Below, piece by piece: positions 22,224 to 34,662 of a DNA stretch of 64,000 nt (position 1 is its first letter; each line of letters starts with the position of its first letter). Made by a program: the position numbers and the translations under genes. The DNA is from Ailurus styani. Its lineage: Eukaryota > Chordata > Mammalia > Carnivora > Ailuridae. The notes beneath the pieces were generated by a model. The model was not told the DNA's origin. It saw nothing but the letters and a program-made list of their open reading frames with translations, and ran no database searches. The DNA lies in contig LNAC01001215.1 of NCBI GenBank assembly GCA_002007465.1, positions 129,540 through 193,539 on the forward strand, written 5' to 3'.

Positions 22224-25200
22224 GTAATAGCCATTATACAATTATACAATTTTTACTTTTCTCTGGATAAATTAAGGAGCTTGCCATATATTAAGAAAAT
22301 TCAATATATGAAAGAACTTTTTATGCCTTCTGAACTTTAAGGATTGGAATATCTCTGAAAAAGAGAAATACAGAACAACTAGTGGAGAGAAAAGAGGTCA
22401 TCAATAAAGTTGTTATTTCTGATGAGTTATCTAACTGAAGATATTCATACTGATTGGAATTATGCAAAGATTTGAAGAAATATAGTATAGGAGGAAATCG
22501 CTAGAGTGATTATCTCTGAAATTGGTCATAAGCTTAAACAAAATCAACCCATTATAAGACATTGCAATAGGTAGTAGGATGTGCTGATGTGGAATTTTAG
22601 AAGTTCTCTTTTGATTGCTTCTTTTTCTTCTCTTCAGTGAAATAAAATGCAGAGTTATAAAAGGGAGGATGGAGAAAGATTGCTGGATGCTGAGGTGCAA
22701 AAACAATGTCTGAAATCATCACACAGGCAGCGGAGAGATGAATGGACTGGACGAATATAGGAAAATGGCTTGGCAACGTTAAGGACGTGCTGAGGATGAT
22801 GATAGTGGACATAATGTGATTCCGGTGAAAAATTTAAGTTAAGGGGTAAGCAACTTTAGCTGAGATATCCTGAAAATAAAGTGGCTTAAAAAGCTGTAAG
22901 TTTATTTCTGTTTCCATGAACAGACCTGAGGTGATTGCCCCACGTTAGTAGTGAATTCTGCTTCTGCTACTGACAATCATTCAATGCCCTAGTTTCTTCC
23001 CAAACTTAATCTTGGCTTTTCTCCAGGGGCTGACTTTATCTGCATGTTCAAATATAGCTAACAAACTTATTCTGGGCTGTGGGAAAGAGAGGAAGATCAT
23101 TTACTTAAATTTTTTTTAAGTAAAAAAGAAAAAAAGACAAAGTATGAAAACATCACTTCTGCTAACACTGAACTGGAAAAAATTAGTGATGTGGGCACAG
23201 TCTGCCATAGCGGTGTAAGATGGTGGAGGGTCTATCTACCTGGACATGCATCTATTGTAGAAGACGGAGATAATGGATTGTACTAATGTCTTCCATATAT
23301 AGCCAACATTGAAAAAACATTCAGCCCATCCACATTCAGGTGTGAAGTCAAGAAAGTTTGGATATAAACAGAGTTTTATTTTCCAGGAGAGTACAAGGAA
23401 GGGAGTAATATCCAAGGAATTTGAGGGTCTTTGCAAAGATGTGATTATAATATTGGGTAAAGGGATCCAAACTTTGAGAAAAGTGAAATAAAGATACGAG
23501 GTGTGGGCTGCTATTGAGGGCTACTGAAAAAATGCTGAGAAATACAGTTTTACAGGAAGTGGGTGTGGTTATGGGAAGCGACTTTAAATGGGTGGAATAT
23601 TTTAAATCAAGTTTTTTGTTTTGTTTTTTTTTAAAGGTAAGGAAATAATAATGAGAAGTTCGAAGGAATAAACACAGGACTGTGTTATCAAGTCATGCGT
23701 TAGATAAGGTAATTGGAGGAGAGAAATTCAAGGAATTAAGAGGGCAGATTCATAGCTGCAGCATTGAAACACTACACTGGAGAAGTTACCATCTGTAGGT
23801 CTACTTAAATGCCAATCAGTCATCCTCTCCTCTTGGAGTAGGATCTTGGCACAGCTTTTCTATGTAAATTCTCCCTGCTTGCTTCTCATTTTACAGATGA
23901 GCCATTCCCAGTCATTACAAATTCCCTCTTATGTGAAGAATTAAAAAAACAAAACAAAACAGAAAATAAGACTTTACATTCCTAAGCAAAAGCAAAACAA
24001 ACAAACAAACAGAAAAATGGATTCCTACTCCGTAGATTCAGATAGTGAGTCAGACAACATATCCTATATCTTTCCATTTGGGTTTTGATACAATAATTCA
24101 CTCTGTCTATCAATGCATGGGTGATCCATAAAATAACAGATTTTAGTGTTTTGTGCAGAAGGGCATTTAATGCTTAAGAAGAAGGACTATTCTTCTGCTT
24201 AGTAGTCCAGTCAGGAAGTTATGTGTGTGTTTTAATCTTTACTTGGCATAAATAACTCTGCCACTTTTCATTCAGATTGCATTGCCTCTAATTCTGCTTC
24301 CTCCTCAAGAATTCCTTTTCTGCTTGTTATTTAGATCTTTCAAATATTTACAGATCATTTTCATATTCCCTTAGCCCTGCTATAAATATTATGTTGCTTT
24401 AATCTCCCCCCATAAATCAGTCTTCCCTTCTCATTCATTATTCAGTTGTTTTCTTCCTGGACTCTTTCCAGAATTACTACGTATGTCTGGTATCGGAGTG
24501 CCCCAGAATTAATACAGTATTGCAGCTGCAGTCCCATCAATGATGATATCAATTTCCATTCTGAGTATGGGATGTCTCTTCATTTCGTACTTACTATTAT
24601 ATTCGTGGATTTTGTTTCTCTTGTTCACTGTGCTACATCACTTTTCTTATCTTAATAATAAGAATATTTAATAATAAGAATATTAATGGAATACTTTAAT
24701 TAAACTAAGGCTTTCATATATTGTCATTTCTAATATCCATGGATTAGTCACAAAAATGGTCTCTAAAATCCATGACTTTAGTTCATATTCAATTGTGATT
24801 TTATTTTCCCTAGAAATTGTATTTTCAAGTCACATTACCAGCACATCATTACACTATTCATTCCTTCTTTTAGATATTTGGGAAAGTGTTAAATAGAAGA
24901 CAACAAAAATCTAATTCTCTAAGGTAAGCTTATTACCTACAGGTAAATTCTCTCCAGTAGATAGTTATCATTACTCTGATGACTATATTTCATTCAATAT
25001 TTAAACCAAGAAAAAATGTTGTATTCTCCACAAATTATATTGGAAGTAGAATTTAATGAAGCATATTATTATCCAAAATATGGTTTTAAATGACCTAGCA
25101 TAGTGTGATACCCAGGGAAATAGAAAATTTCTAAACACCTTGAAAAATATTACATATTTTCCAGTTGGTGCTATGATGCTATGTCCCTAACTCCCAAAAT

Positions 25201-25629
25201 ACTATCCATATTATAGTATTAATGTTCTATCTTAAGAAGTACAACACAGAAACCTGAAAAATAAGTTACTCTCCGTATAAACATTTTTCTAATAAATTTA
25301 ACATATCTTTTAAGACAAAGTATGGTCGTAAGTACATCATGCACAGTGAGATATTAAGGATGTAAACTGGAGATGTATAAAAGCAGAGAAGTCTAAAAGA
25401 ATATATTCTGGACACTTAAGTTATGGCAGGACGACAAGTTTTGGGGGATAACAGAAAGTGGCTTCAACTAAAAGTCAGAGAACTGGCTGCTTTCGGTTCC
25501 TACCCCAAATCCAATGCCTGCATTAATTTTGGTCAGGTGCCCACTCCTTTAATATGTGATTGAGGTGAAGATGGTCCCATATCCAGCTCCAGAGATTGTT
25601 TCTGATTAGTCACAGTCAGTCAGTATCAG
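22223..25629. other. 3.4 kb with no recognised repeat or gene
   Basis: I recognise no transposon family with confidence. Local structure only: a short AAACAAACAAAC run near 23995, a 16-base tandem pair (TTAATAATAAGAATAT, twice) at 24652-24683, and small A-rich patches. Open frames of up to 91 codons lack domains. Confidence 0.35.
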
Positions 25630-26545
25630 TCATCTCAATATATGCAGGAGAAATTGAACAAAATCTAAAATCCACTCCTGATAAAACTTCCAGCAAACTA
25701 AGAGAAAAGGGGAATTTCTTCAGTCTGATATAAGCAGCTACATCCACGCTACGGCTAGCATCATAATAACACATGACTAAATGATTTCCCTATAAAATTA
25801 GGAAAAAGAAAAGTATGTCCACTTACAACTTCTATTTAACATTGTGTTGGAGGTTTCAATAAGTGTAATAAAATAAGAAAAAAAAGTATCCAGAACGGAA
25901 AGGAAGAAGTAAAACTATCTTAATTTGCAGACAACATGATCATCTATGTAGAAAATATGACGGATTTATGGAAATGTTTCTAAAACTAATATATGAATAT
26001 AAAAGGTTGCAGAGTATAAGATGAATATACAAAAATCAATGTATTTCTATACTAGTAACAAAACACCTGAAATTAACATAAAAATAACATTTATAGTGAT
26101 ATCAAATGTATGATAAATTTTAAAGAAAACGTGCAAGACCTGAACACTGAGAACGAAAAACATTGCTGATTGTTGTTAAGCAATTAAAGAAGGCTTAAAT
26201 AAAAGGATAGAGGTAACTTCGTCACATCTCAGAAGTCTTAACGCTATGAAAGGGTCAAATCTCTCTAAGATAAATGATAAATGAAATATCTATTAAAATC
26301 TCAGTAGTCTTTTTATAGAAACTGACATGCTGTTTCTAAATTCATTCAGAAATCCTAAGGACCTATAATTGCCAAATAACTTTCAAAACATAAGGACAAA
26401 GTCAAAGGGCTACCCTGATTTCAAAACTCATTATAAATCCACAGGATTATGACAGTGTCATTTTCACAGGAAGATACAGAAATAGATCACTGGAAAAGAA
26501 GAGAAAATCTAGAAACACAATGACACACATACGGGCAACTAATCT
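25630..26545 (+). mobile_element. Old L1 ORF2 fragment (reverse transcriptase to C-terminal part), sense
   Basis: AAATCCACTCCTGATAAAAC, CTTCCAGCAAACTAAGAGAA, CAATGTATTTCTATACTAGT and AGATCACTGGAAAAGAAGAG match L1 ORF2 in order. The reverse-transcriptase FADD motif reads Phe-Ala-Asp-Asn here (25924-25935), losing a catalytic aspartate. Frame broken by stops. It ends near the equivalent of ORF2's last third and meets an antisense L1 3' UTR at about 26546, giving a tail-to-tail pair. Confidence 0.82.
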
Positions 26546-28481
26546 TTGTAATAGTTTTATTGAACTATAATTCATATGCCATGCAATTTACCCACTTGAA
26601 GTATACGATTCAATTATATTTAGTATGTTGACATAATTGCACAACCATAAACACAATCAAATTTAGAACATTTTCAACACCTCAAAAAGAAAAGCCATAC
26701 TCTTTAGATACCACCTCCCAACCCCTCAATCTTCTTCAGCCCTAAGTAAACACCAATCTACTTTCTGTCTTTATAAATTTGCTCGTTCTTGGCCTTTCGT
26801 ATAAATAATATGTGGTCTTGTGCAACTGGCTTCCTTCATTTAACATGCTTACGAGATATGTACATGTTGTAGTATATATTAGCACTTTGATCTTTTTATG
26901 GACAAATCATATTGCACTGTGGGGGTACACCACGATTTTTTTTATCCAATCATCAGTTAATGAAAATTTGGGCTGTTTCCACTTTTTGGCAATTATGAAT
27001 ATTGCTGCTATCAACATATGTGTACAAATTATATGCACATTTATTTTCATTTCTCTTTTATATATATGTAGGAGTGGAATTATTGGGTCAAATAGGAACA
27101 CTATGTTTAAAATCTGAACAACTTCCACATTGTTCTCCAAAGTGACTACACCATTTTTATTTCCACAAACAATCTATGAAAGTTCTAACTTCTCCACATC
27201 CATATCCTTATCAACACTTATTATTTGGCATTTTCATTCTACTGGGCTAAAAGTGGAGTCTCACTGTGGTTTTGATTTGCATTTCCCTGATGACTAATTA
27301 AGTTGAGCATCTCCTATGTGCTTGGTAGCCATTCATCTAACTTTTTTTGAGAGATGTTTTTTCATAAACTTTGCATGTTTTTAATCATTTGTATTTTAAC
27401 AAGAATTCTTTTATTATTTTTATCAGTTACATAATTTGCAAATATTTTCTGCCTTTCTTTAGGTGTCTTTTCACTTTCTTGGTAATATTCTTAGATGTAC
27501 AAAAGTTTTTAATTTCAATGAACTACACTTTTTTTCCCTTTTCTTCCTGTGCTTTTGCTGTCATATCTAAGAACCCTTGCCAAGTCCAAGGTCACAGATA
27601 TTTATCTCTAGGTTTTCTTCTAAGAGTTTTATAGTTTGAGGTCTTACATTTAGGTCTTCATACATGGTATGAAGTAAGGTGTCAACTCCATTCTTTTGCA
27701 GGATTTCCAGTTGTCTCAGCAGCACATGTTGAAAAGATTATTCTATCCCAAGGTGAATGGTCTGGGTTCCTTTGTCAAAAATCAGTTGACCACAGATGCG
27801 ATGTGTAGGTTTATTTCTATTCCACTGATCTGTTTTTATCCATGTGCCTGTACCATATTATTTTAATTACTATAGCTTGTAGTGACTTTTGAAGCCAGGA
27901 AATATAAGTCATCCTAATTTGTTCTTTTTAAGACTGTTTTGGCTTTTCAGTGTCCCTTGAGCTTCCATAGGAATTTTAGGACCAGCAAATTAATTCCTAT
28001 AAAGAAGGAGGCTGAGATTCTGATAGGGATTATGCTGAATGTAGGAGATTAGATCAGTTTGAGCCATAATGCTATTAAAAAATATTGTCTTCTAATCTAT
28101 GACTGTGGGATGTCTTTCCATCTCTTTAGATAGTTAATATCTTTCATAAATGTCTTGTATTTTTCCGAGTTTAAATTCTACACTTCTTTTGTTAAATTTA
28201 TTCCTAAGTATTTTATTATTTTGGATAATATTATAAATGATACTGAATTTCAATTTTTTTGTATTGTTATGGCTATTTTTACAGAAACACAACTGATTTT
28301 TGTGTGTTTATGTTGTATCCTGAATTTTACTGACTTTTTTTAGCTCTAAATATTTGTATCTTTGTGTGTGTTTGTATGAGTTCTTTAGGATTTTCTCTTT
28401 ATTAAATTACATCACCTGCAAATTGGGATGTTTTTATTTTATCTTTTCCAATTTGGACGCTTTTTATTTCTTTTTCTTTTT

Positions 28482-28677
28482 TTAAAAGATTTTATTTATT
28501 CATTTGAGACAGAAAGATAAAGAGAGAGAGAGCATGAGCAGGGAGAGAGGCAAAGGGAGAGGGAGAAGCAGACTCCCCGATGAGCTGTGAGTCCAATGTG
28601 GGACCCCATCCAAGGACCCTGAGATCATGACCTGAGCTGAAGGCAGACGCTTAGCCATCTGAGCCACTCAGGTGCCC
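28482..28677 (-). mobile_element. CAN-SINE, antisense, nested in L1
   Basis: AAAAGATTTTATTTATTCAT tail, then GAGATCATGACCTGAGCTGA and a CTGAGCCACTCAGGTGCCC head. L1 ORF2 sequence resumes on the far side (GCTCCAGATCGAACTTCCAG). Older sub-type. Confidence 0.95.
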
Positions 28678-29538
28678 TATTTTTTTTTTTTAATTTAATT
28701 GCTCCAGATCGAACTTCCAGTACAAGGTTGTACAAAAGTATCCCATTAGGCATTCTTGTTATGTTCCTGATCTTAGGTTAAGATTTTCAGTCTTGCATAA
28801 TTGTGTATATGAGTTATGGGTTTTTCATAAAGGTCCTTTTTTGAGTTTCAGAGGTTCCTTTAAATTCTTAATTCATTAAGTATTTTTATCAAGAAAGGGT
28901 GTTGAATTTTTTCAAATGTGTTTTCTACATCAATTGAGATCATCATGTGTGGGTTTTCCCCCCTCTTATTTTATTAATGTGCTATATTACATTGATTTCT
29001 TGGTATGTTGAAATAACCTTGCATTCCTGTGACAAGTTCCATTTGGTCATGCTATATAATCCTCTCAATACAATGCCTGGGTCAGTTAGCTTCCATGTTG
29101 TTGAGATATTCACTTCTATATTGATAAGAGATACTGGTTTGTAGTTTTCTTTCCTTGGAATTTTGTCTGGTTTTGCTATTAGGGTAACGATGGCCTTATG
29201 CATTTGAAGTAGTCCTTCCTCTTCTTTTTTGGGAAGAATTTGAAAAGGATCATTATTTATTCATTTTTGAAGTGACTGGTAGAATTTACCAGTGAGTCCA
29301 CGTGGACCTGAACTTTTCTTTGTTGAGAGGTTTTTAAGTGCAGGTGTTTTAATTTGATAGTTCTGCTCATATTTTCTATTTTTCCTGAGTTAGTTTGGTA
29401 ATGCGTGTTTTTCTAGGAATATGTCCATTTCATATAGGTTTAATCAATTTGGTGTCTTACAATCGATCATAATATTCTTATAATCCTTTTTATATCTGTA
29501 AAGTCAGCAGTAATGTTCCCAATTCATTTCTTATTTTA

Positions 29539-29734
29539 TTTATTTATTTTTAATATTTATTTATTTATTTGAGAGAGAGAGAGAGGCAAAAAGCAGAGAG
29601 AGGAAGAGAGAATGTGAAGTAGACTCTGCTCAGGGTGGAGCCTGATGTAGGGCTGGATCCCATACCTGGAAGATCATGCCCTGACCCGAAACCAAGAGTG
29701 GGTCGCTTAACTGACAGAGCCACCCAGCTGCCCC
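29539..29734 (-). mobile_element. CAN-SINE, antisense, nested in L1
   Basis: Flanked by a perfect 15-base target-site duplication of L1 sequence, TCATTTCTTATTTTA (29524-29538 and 29735-29749). The body is diverged (GATCATGCCCTGACCCGAAA), so it is an older insertion that kept its flanks. Confidence 0.94.
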
Positions 29735-29825
29735 TCATTTCTTATTTTAGTATTCTGAGTATTTTATTTTCTTATTCAACTTACTTAACAGCTTGCCATT
29801 TTTGTTGATCTTTTCAAAGAAGCAT

Positions 29826-29931
29826 TTTTTTTTTTTTGAGAGAGAGAGAGAGAGAGAGCAAGCAGGGGGTGGGTAAGGGGCAGAGGAAGAGGCAGAGAAT
29901 CTTAAGCAGGCTCCTTGCTCAGCATGGAGCC
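29826..29931 (-). mobile_element. CAN-SINE tail half, antisense, truncated
   Basis: Poly-T, a GAGAGA run and GGCTCCTTGCTCAGCATGGA are present, but the tRNA-like head is missing and sequence switches to unrelated DNA (AACATAAACTCACTGC). Either a 5'-truncated insertion or a later deletion, which also removed the continuation of the L1. Confidence 0.85.
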
Positions 29932-30709
29932 AACATAAACTCACTGCAACGTGAACATGTAAATGTGTAGTAATAGTGGAGGAAGCACAAAAACCACATT
30001 ATAAGCATAGACTGAATTAACTATACCATGGTTTAGAAATCATAATATGCTACCATGCATTGTAGATTAATTAAACAGTTCAACTATTCCATGGGCTAGG
30101 TGTATTTTTGTTGTGTGGTTGATAGTTAAGATAATTAATGCAAGAGCTTGAATATATATATACAGGTAGGAAGTGATGACACTGAATTTGAAATATAGTT
30201 CTCTTTAAGTCTCTTAATTCTGTGCTTTTCCCTCTTTTATAAATATTTTACAAAATAGTCCATTTTTAATCACCTGTATGCAAATTGCCAATATCACAGT
30301 CACCAGCTCATATAGCAAAATTTTCTGATATGTTTTGGTTTGTATACCTTCAATTCTAATTTTATTTATGTAAAATTTTTATGTTTGGAAAATTACCAAA
30401 CATTGTAATTTTTACATGACAAGAGTTTGTGATGATTATCATTCTGTTCATTTTATAAATCTAAATTTACTGCCATTGCTATATCTTATATTTTAGCGAT
30501 CGTTTTTTCCCTTCAGTTTTGTACTATACAAAACTGGTCCAAATCTATGTAGCATATCTGGATTTGAAATGAATGAAAGTCTGCCTAATACTCGGATGTA
30601 GTTCTACCAAGTTAGATGAAAAAACGCTGCCAGGTATCACAAATATGCTAATTTTTCTTGCTTGGAAAACAGTTTACCCTCTTCCACAGATTTTTCACAG
30701 CTCCTATTT
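29932..30709. other. No recognised feature
   Basis: AT-rich DNA, nothing supported. Confidence 0.4.
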
Positions 30710-30725
30710 AAATTAGTTGAACGTG

Positions 30726-30871
30726 GGTGACTGGGTGGCTCAGTGGGTTAAAGCCTCTGCCTTCAACTCAGGTCCTGATCTCAGGGTCCTGGGATCCAGG
30801 CCCACATCGGGTTCCCTGCTCAGTGGGGAGCCTGCTTCCTCCTCTCTCTGCCTGCCTCTCTGCCTACTTGT

Positions 30872-30909
<38 letters not shown>

Positions 30910-30976
30910 AAATAAATAAATAAATCTTTAAAAAACAAAAAAACAACTAACTATATAAATAAATAAATAAATAAAT
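30726..30976 (+). mobile_element. CAN-SINE, young mustelid-like type, sense, with long tail
   Basis: Head GACTGGGTGGCTCAGTGGGT, body TGCCTGCCTCTCTGCCTACT, an expanded (CT)n run (30868-30905) and a long AAATAAAT-rich tail. Target-site duplication AAATTAGTTGAACGTG, perfect over 16 bases (30710-30725 and 30977-30992). The tail microsatellite leads into the second assembly gap. Confidence 0.96.
30868..30905. repeat. (CT)n run inside SINE
   Basis: About 18 CT units; the normal SINE has a short TCTCTCTC here, so this is an expansion. Confidence 0.9.
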
Positions 30977-31098
30977 AAATTAGTTGAACGTGAGCCAGTC
31001 CTATTCAGGTTCATCTGAACATATNCAACTAAATAAATAAATAAATAAATAAATTAGTTGAACGTGAGCCAGTCCTATTCAGGTTCATCTGAACATAT
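30944..31098. repeat. Direct duplication across a single-N gap
   Basis: The SINE's terminal TAAA repeat, its 3' target-site duplication and about 32 bases beyond (ending CATCTGAACATAT at 31024) are repeated after the N at 31025 (second copy to 31098). The shared part includes TTAGTTGAACGTGAGCCAGT. Like the earlier gap, it is next to a microsatellite and looks like unmerged overlapping contig ends. Confidence 0.95.
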
Positions 31099-31787
31099 GA
31101 AATAACGAAATTAAAGCATTTTCTCTAAAGACTAACAAGAAATTGAAAAAAAAAACTTGGTAAATCATAAAACTGGTCAATGCAAATACAATCTGCTTGT
31201 GAGATGAGATATGAAGAGGCAGACATGGAAAGTTATGAGAAAAAAGGAAAGATCATTTTGGAAGACCTCAAGATTTTGTTGTAGGTATATTTTTGCCATA
31301 AATCTTCCACCACATTCAATTAATGTACTGAAATCCTGTAGTATAATATTTTAATCAACTGTGTTTTCTATTCTTTAAATTAATGAATACCAGAATAACT
31401 CGTCCTATTACTCTAATGATTTAAATTTGCAATCCTTTCTGACTTGCTTACACAGTGCTATTAACCATTTCCAGAGTAACTATTAATCAAAAAGTCATTT
31501 AATCTTTACCTTATTGACATGAAATCTATCTTAACTTTGTTAACTATACGGTTCTCCAAACCCTCAACTTTCAAGTTTCCCAAATCCCATTCTAATAAAT
31601 GGTTTATTCACCTTTTTCCTTGCCTTAGGAATTTTTTTTCCTACAGGCATTGTGTAACTTTTAGTATTTTAGATTTCTTTTTCTTTTCAACAGAGAAATA
31701 GATAAGACCTATACACCTCAGAAAAGGAAGTGTTGGTGCCCTTAAGTAAAAGATACAAGTGAAGAGACAAACATAGATAGAATGGAT
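31099..31787. other. No recognised feature
   Basis: AT-rich; small open frames without domains. Nothing supported. Confidence 0.4.
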
Positions 31788-31857
31788 AATGAGATCATGA
31801 CCTGGGCTGAAATCTGGAGTCTGACACATAACCTGACTGAGCCACCCACGTGACCCT
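31788..31857 (-). mobile_element. CAN-SINE head fragment, antisense
   Basis: GAGATCATGACCTGGGCTGA, then CTGACTGAGCCACCCACGTG: only the tRNA-derived head of a SINE is left, with the tail half not recognisable. Confidence 0.75.
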
Positions 31858-31898
31858 ATAATCAGATTTCTATTTGTGTTTCTTATGTCAGGTTATTT

Positions 31899-32084
31899 TT
31901 TTAAAAAATATTTTATTTATTTGAGAGAGAAAGAAAGCATGTGTTGGGGGAGGGGCAGAAAGAAAGGGAGAGGAAGGGCAGCCTCCCTGCTGATCAGGGA
32001 ACCCAATGTGGGGATCCCAGGATTCTAGAATCATGACCTGAATCCAAGGCAGATATTTAACTGACTGAGTCACCCAGGCACCCC
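31899..32084 (-). mobile_element. CAN-SINE, antisense, older type
   Basis: AAAAATATTTTATTTATTTG tail, GAATCATGACCTGAATCCAA, and CTGAGTCACCCAGGCACCCC head. Lies 40 bases after a SINE head fragment in the same orientation. Confidence 0.94.
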
Positions 32085-33404
32085 TATCTATCTCTAGTTA
32101 ATTTCAACAAAAAATTTTCCTTGGTTGGTGAATTGAATGTGAGCAAGTTAATAAATGCACTAATAAGATAATTGAATCTTTCATCCTATAGCCGGACCCT
32201 GCTAAAATGGTAGGGGTGGGGTTACTGCAGGTAAGAATGTCATTATCATTTTTGTTTGTTTTTCTTATTGGAACAAAACAGTTTTCTTCAAAGGTGAGCA
32301 AGCCCACCAACTTCCCTTTTTACAGTTCTCTCAAACTGCCATAATAAATGATGTTATGTAATGTCTTCTTGGTTCATAAAGGACATGATCAAATCTGAGT
32401 GAATTCACAATGAGTAGTGTTTAAATGCACTGTCACCTGCATGGCTTTTCCTTTTCAATTAAAAGAATGCCACAGATTAAATTATAAGACTATCTTAATG
32501 AAATATGCATAGCTTCTAATTAGGAAGAGTAGCACACTTATTTTTATAGCATTCTTGAGTAAAGAATAAGAGAAAGTGGACTGAATTCATGACTTAAATA
32601 TTATGCAGCGCAATAGACAACAGCAGTATATATAAAAGATTCTGGCATGGTGCTTTGTCTCTTTAATTAACAGCATGTAAAATTGGATCAAATTATTTTC
32701 TACCCAGCATCTTATTTAGATATAGGGTCCAGTCTTATGTAACATTAACTGATGTTAAACAATTTCCTAGTGCTTTATCAAATTTTTTTCCAGCAAAGTA
32801 AATTCATACTTAGAGTTAACAGCATAGGAAATAGAAAAATATGATTTTTTTCATAGTTGAGTAAAGAATGCAATGATTCAAAAATCAGTAATTGAACATC
32901 CATCTTTAGATAGACAAATTTCAAAATTACTAACAAGAAAAAAACTGCTGAGAGTTTGTGTAATGTTGCCACTTAAAATAGCAATTTCAAAATTTGTAAA
33001 CATATATAAGTAATTTTACTTGCTATTGATTTTAACTGTCAAAAATCAAAATGCCTCTTTAGACTGGGATTTAGTCTTAAAATTTGCATCTTCTCCCAGA
33101 AAACTAAAGTATCTGAAGTTTAATGGTACCCAAAATATTTTTAATGAATTAGTAAATAATTATTTTATTATTTTATTGCATTCAACTTACATACATTCAG
33201 TTATTGTGGACAATGAAATTGCTCTCACTGCTAAAAAATACATACACACAGATATTACTTCAAAATAGCTGTGTATATATATGTGTCTGTTTTGTTAATG
33301 GGAGCATTAAAAATAGGCGTTAAGTATGAAAAAGAAAATATGCTTTTAAATGAAAAATAAATGAGATGATATTTATAGGTGTTTCTTTATTTTGAGCCTT
33401 TTGA
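32085..33404. other. No recognised feature
   Basis: AT-rich, no repeat recognised. The 82-codon frame at 33020-33268 has no ATG context or domain worth calling. Confidence 0.35.
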
Positions 33405-33590
33405 GGGGCTTCTGGGTGGCTCTGTCGGTTAAGTGTCTGCCTTCAGCTCAGGTTATGATCCCAGGGTCCTGGGATCAAATCCAGCATTGGGCTCCTTGCT
33501 CAGTGGGGAGCCTGCTTCTCCCTCTGCTTGCTGCTCCCTAGCTTGTGATCTCTAAGACATAAATAATAATAATAAAAATATTTTTAAAAG
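33405..33590 (+). mobile_element. CAN-SINE, sense
   Basis: Head GGGGCTTCTGGGTGGCTCTG, middle GGTTATGATCCCAGGGTCCT, tail with AATAATAATAATAAAAAT in place of the usual AAATAAAT. Target-site duplication not resolved. Confidence 0.94.
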
Positions 33591-34475
33591 AATAAGAAAA
33601 TGAGTAGAATTAAAGAAAATACATAGTACAGTCACTGTCCAGAAATGTTTCTGCAATCAATTGTTCCTCTTTCTCCAAAAGAAGCTGTTGATAGAGCAGA
33701 TTATATAGAACAAGAAGTTTCTTAATATGGAGTTCTTTTATATGCAATAGTGCTTGAAAGTGGAAGAAATAGAGTTTTCCTCTGGAGCAAGTTACCCATG
33801 CACTATATAAGTTTTGGTTTTTCCTTTTCTGTGACACCCATGTCTCAGGATAGATAAGATGAGTTTTTTGACTCTGGTGAGAGAAGCCAAGTTTGTTGTC
33901 TTATTCAGTTATATATTCTTAGAACTTCTTAGAAAACCTGTACATGGTAGGCATGAAATAAATTACAAGTAGATAACTGAATGAGTGACTAGACCTAAGG
34001 AACTGACTTATATTCAAGGTAATATTAAAAAAGTTATGGTGGCTTTCTTAATAATCTATGCCCATGTAATTAAAATGTTAGGATATGAAATCAGAGGAAA
34101 GAGTGGTTTTAGGATATTTCACACTTTTATGTGTATTTGTACTTGGATTGTCCTGGGAAGGCCCTGGTTCTTTTGTTACAGCCTGGGTTATCTTTTCTGA
34201 GATAACCATAACAACTGAAGGAATCCAATGTTCTGATGACCTTAGATAATTAACATTTTAGGGGGACATGTATCTTTGAAAAAGTTTATATTGTATATAA
34301 TATATATCTATATGTATATTTACATATATATATGCACATGGACCTAAAGTAGATATTTAACTTTTAAATTATGTATCATTTGTTTCAGATATACCTTGTG
34401 CCTGTTTATAATTTGAAGCTGATTTGAATCTGTTTCAGACCATCTTTACTGTTAAAAGCTATGGAAATACTTTTT
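33591..34475. other. No firm feature; possible L2 tail
   Basis: Around 33890-33995 the words CATGGTAGGCATGAAATAAA and AACTGAATGAGTGAC resemble an L2 3' tail in sense orientation, weakly. 34280-34335 is an AT-rich TATATATCTATATG patch. Otherwise unremarkable. Confidence 0.35.
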
Positions 34476-34662
34476 GGGGCACCTGGGTGTCTCAGTTGGT
34501 TAAGCAACCAACTCTTAATTTTGGCTCAAGTCATGATCTCAAGGTTGTGACACTGAGCTGGGAGTCTGCCTAAGATTCTCTATCTCCTTCTGCCTCCCCC
34601 CACCCACCGCTCTCTTGCTCTCTCTTTCCCTCTCTAAAATAAATAAATCTTAAAAAAAAAAA
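34476..34662 (+). mobile_element. CAN-SINE, sense, older type
   Basis: Head GGGGCACCTGGGTGTCTCAG, AAGTCATGATCTCAAGGTTG, pyrimidine-rich middle and a tail AAATAAATAAATCTT plus poly-A. Diverged from the young type. Confidence 0.95.

Larger units (their letters stand above)
26546..29825 (-). mobile_element. Old L1 (L1MA/L1MB-like), antisense, about 3.2 kb
   Basis: Read on the minus strand, this is an L1 from mid ORF2 to the 3' UTR. The 3' UTR lies at the left (ATTTTCAACACCTCAAAAAG, ATTGCTGCTATCAACATATG, GTGGTTTTGATTTGCATTTC). ORF2 continues to the right (GGGATGTCTTTCCATCTCTT, GTTAAATTTATTCCTAAGTA, GTCCATTTCATATAGG). Two SINEs (28482-28677, 29539-29734) interrupt it and a truncated third sits at its right edge. 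The 5' half of the element is missing. This is the longest single transposon copy in the window. Confidence 0.9.
28130..29825 (-). pseudogene. L1 ORF2 reverse-transcriptase remnant
   Basis: The minus strand over 29110-29203 translates to a recognisable L1 reverse-transcriptase block (TLIAKPDKIPRKENYKPVSL). Further downstream the FADD catalytic box reads Phe-Ala-Gly-Asp (28411-28422). Several stops and two SINE insertions break the frame. Established knowledge: L1 ORF2 encodes an endonuclease and reverse transcriptase that copy L1 RNA into DNA. This copy has lost that ability. Confidence 0.85.

Noticed and set aside
28982..29203. 73-codon minus-strand frame with a strong protein-like look
   Set aside because: The resemblance is real but it is an L1 ORF2 reverse-transcriptase scrap within a dead L1, not a cellular gene.
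30717..30923. Frames starting like WVAQWVKASAF (also at 5711-5950, 12592-12798, 21802-21999, 63490-63696)
   Set aside because: All are the same tRNA-derived SINE head and body translated; the recurrence comes from the SINE family, not a protein family.
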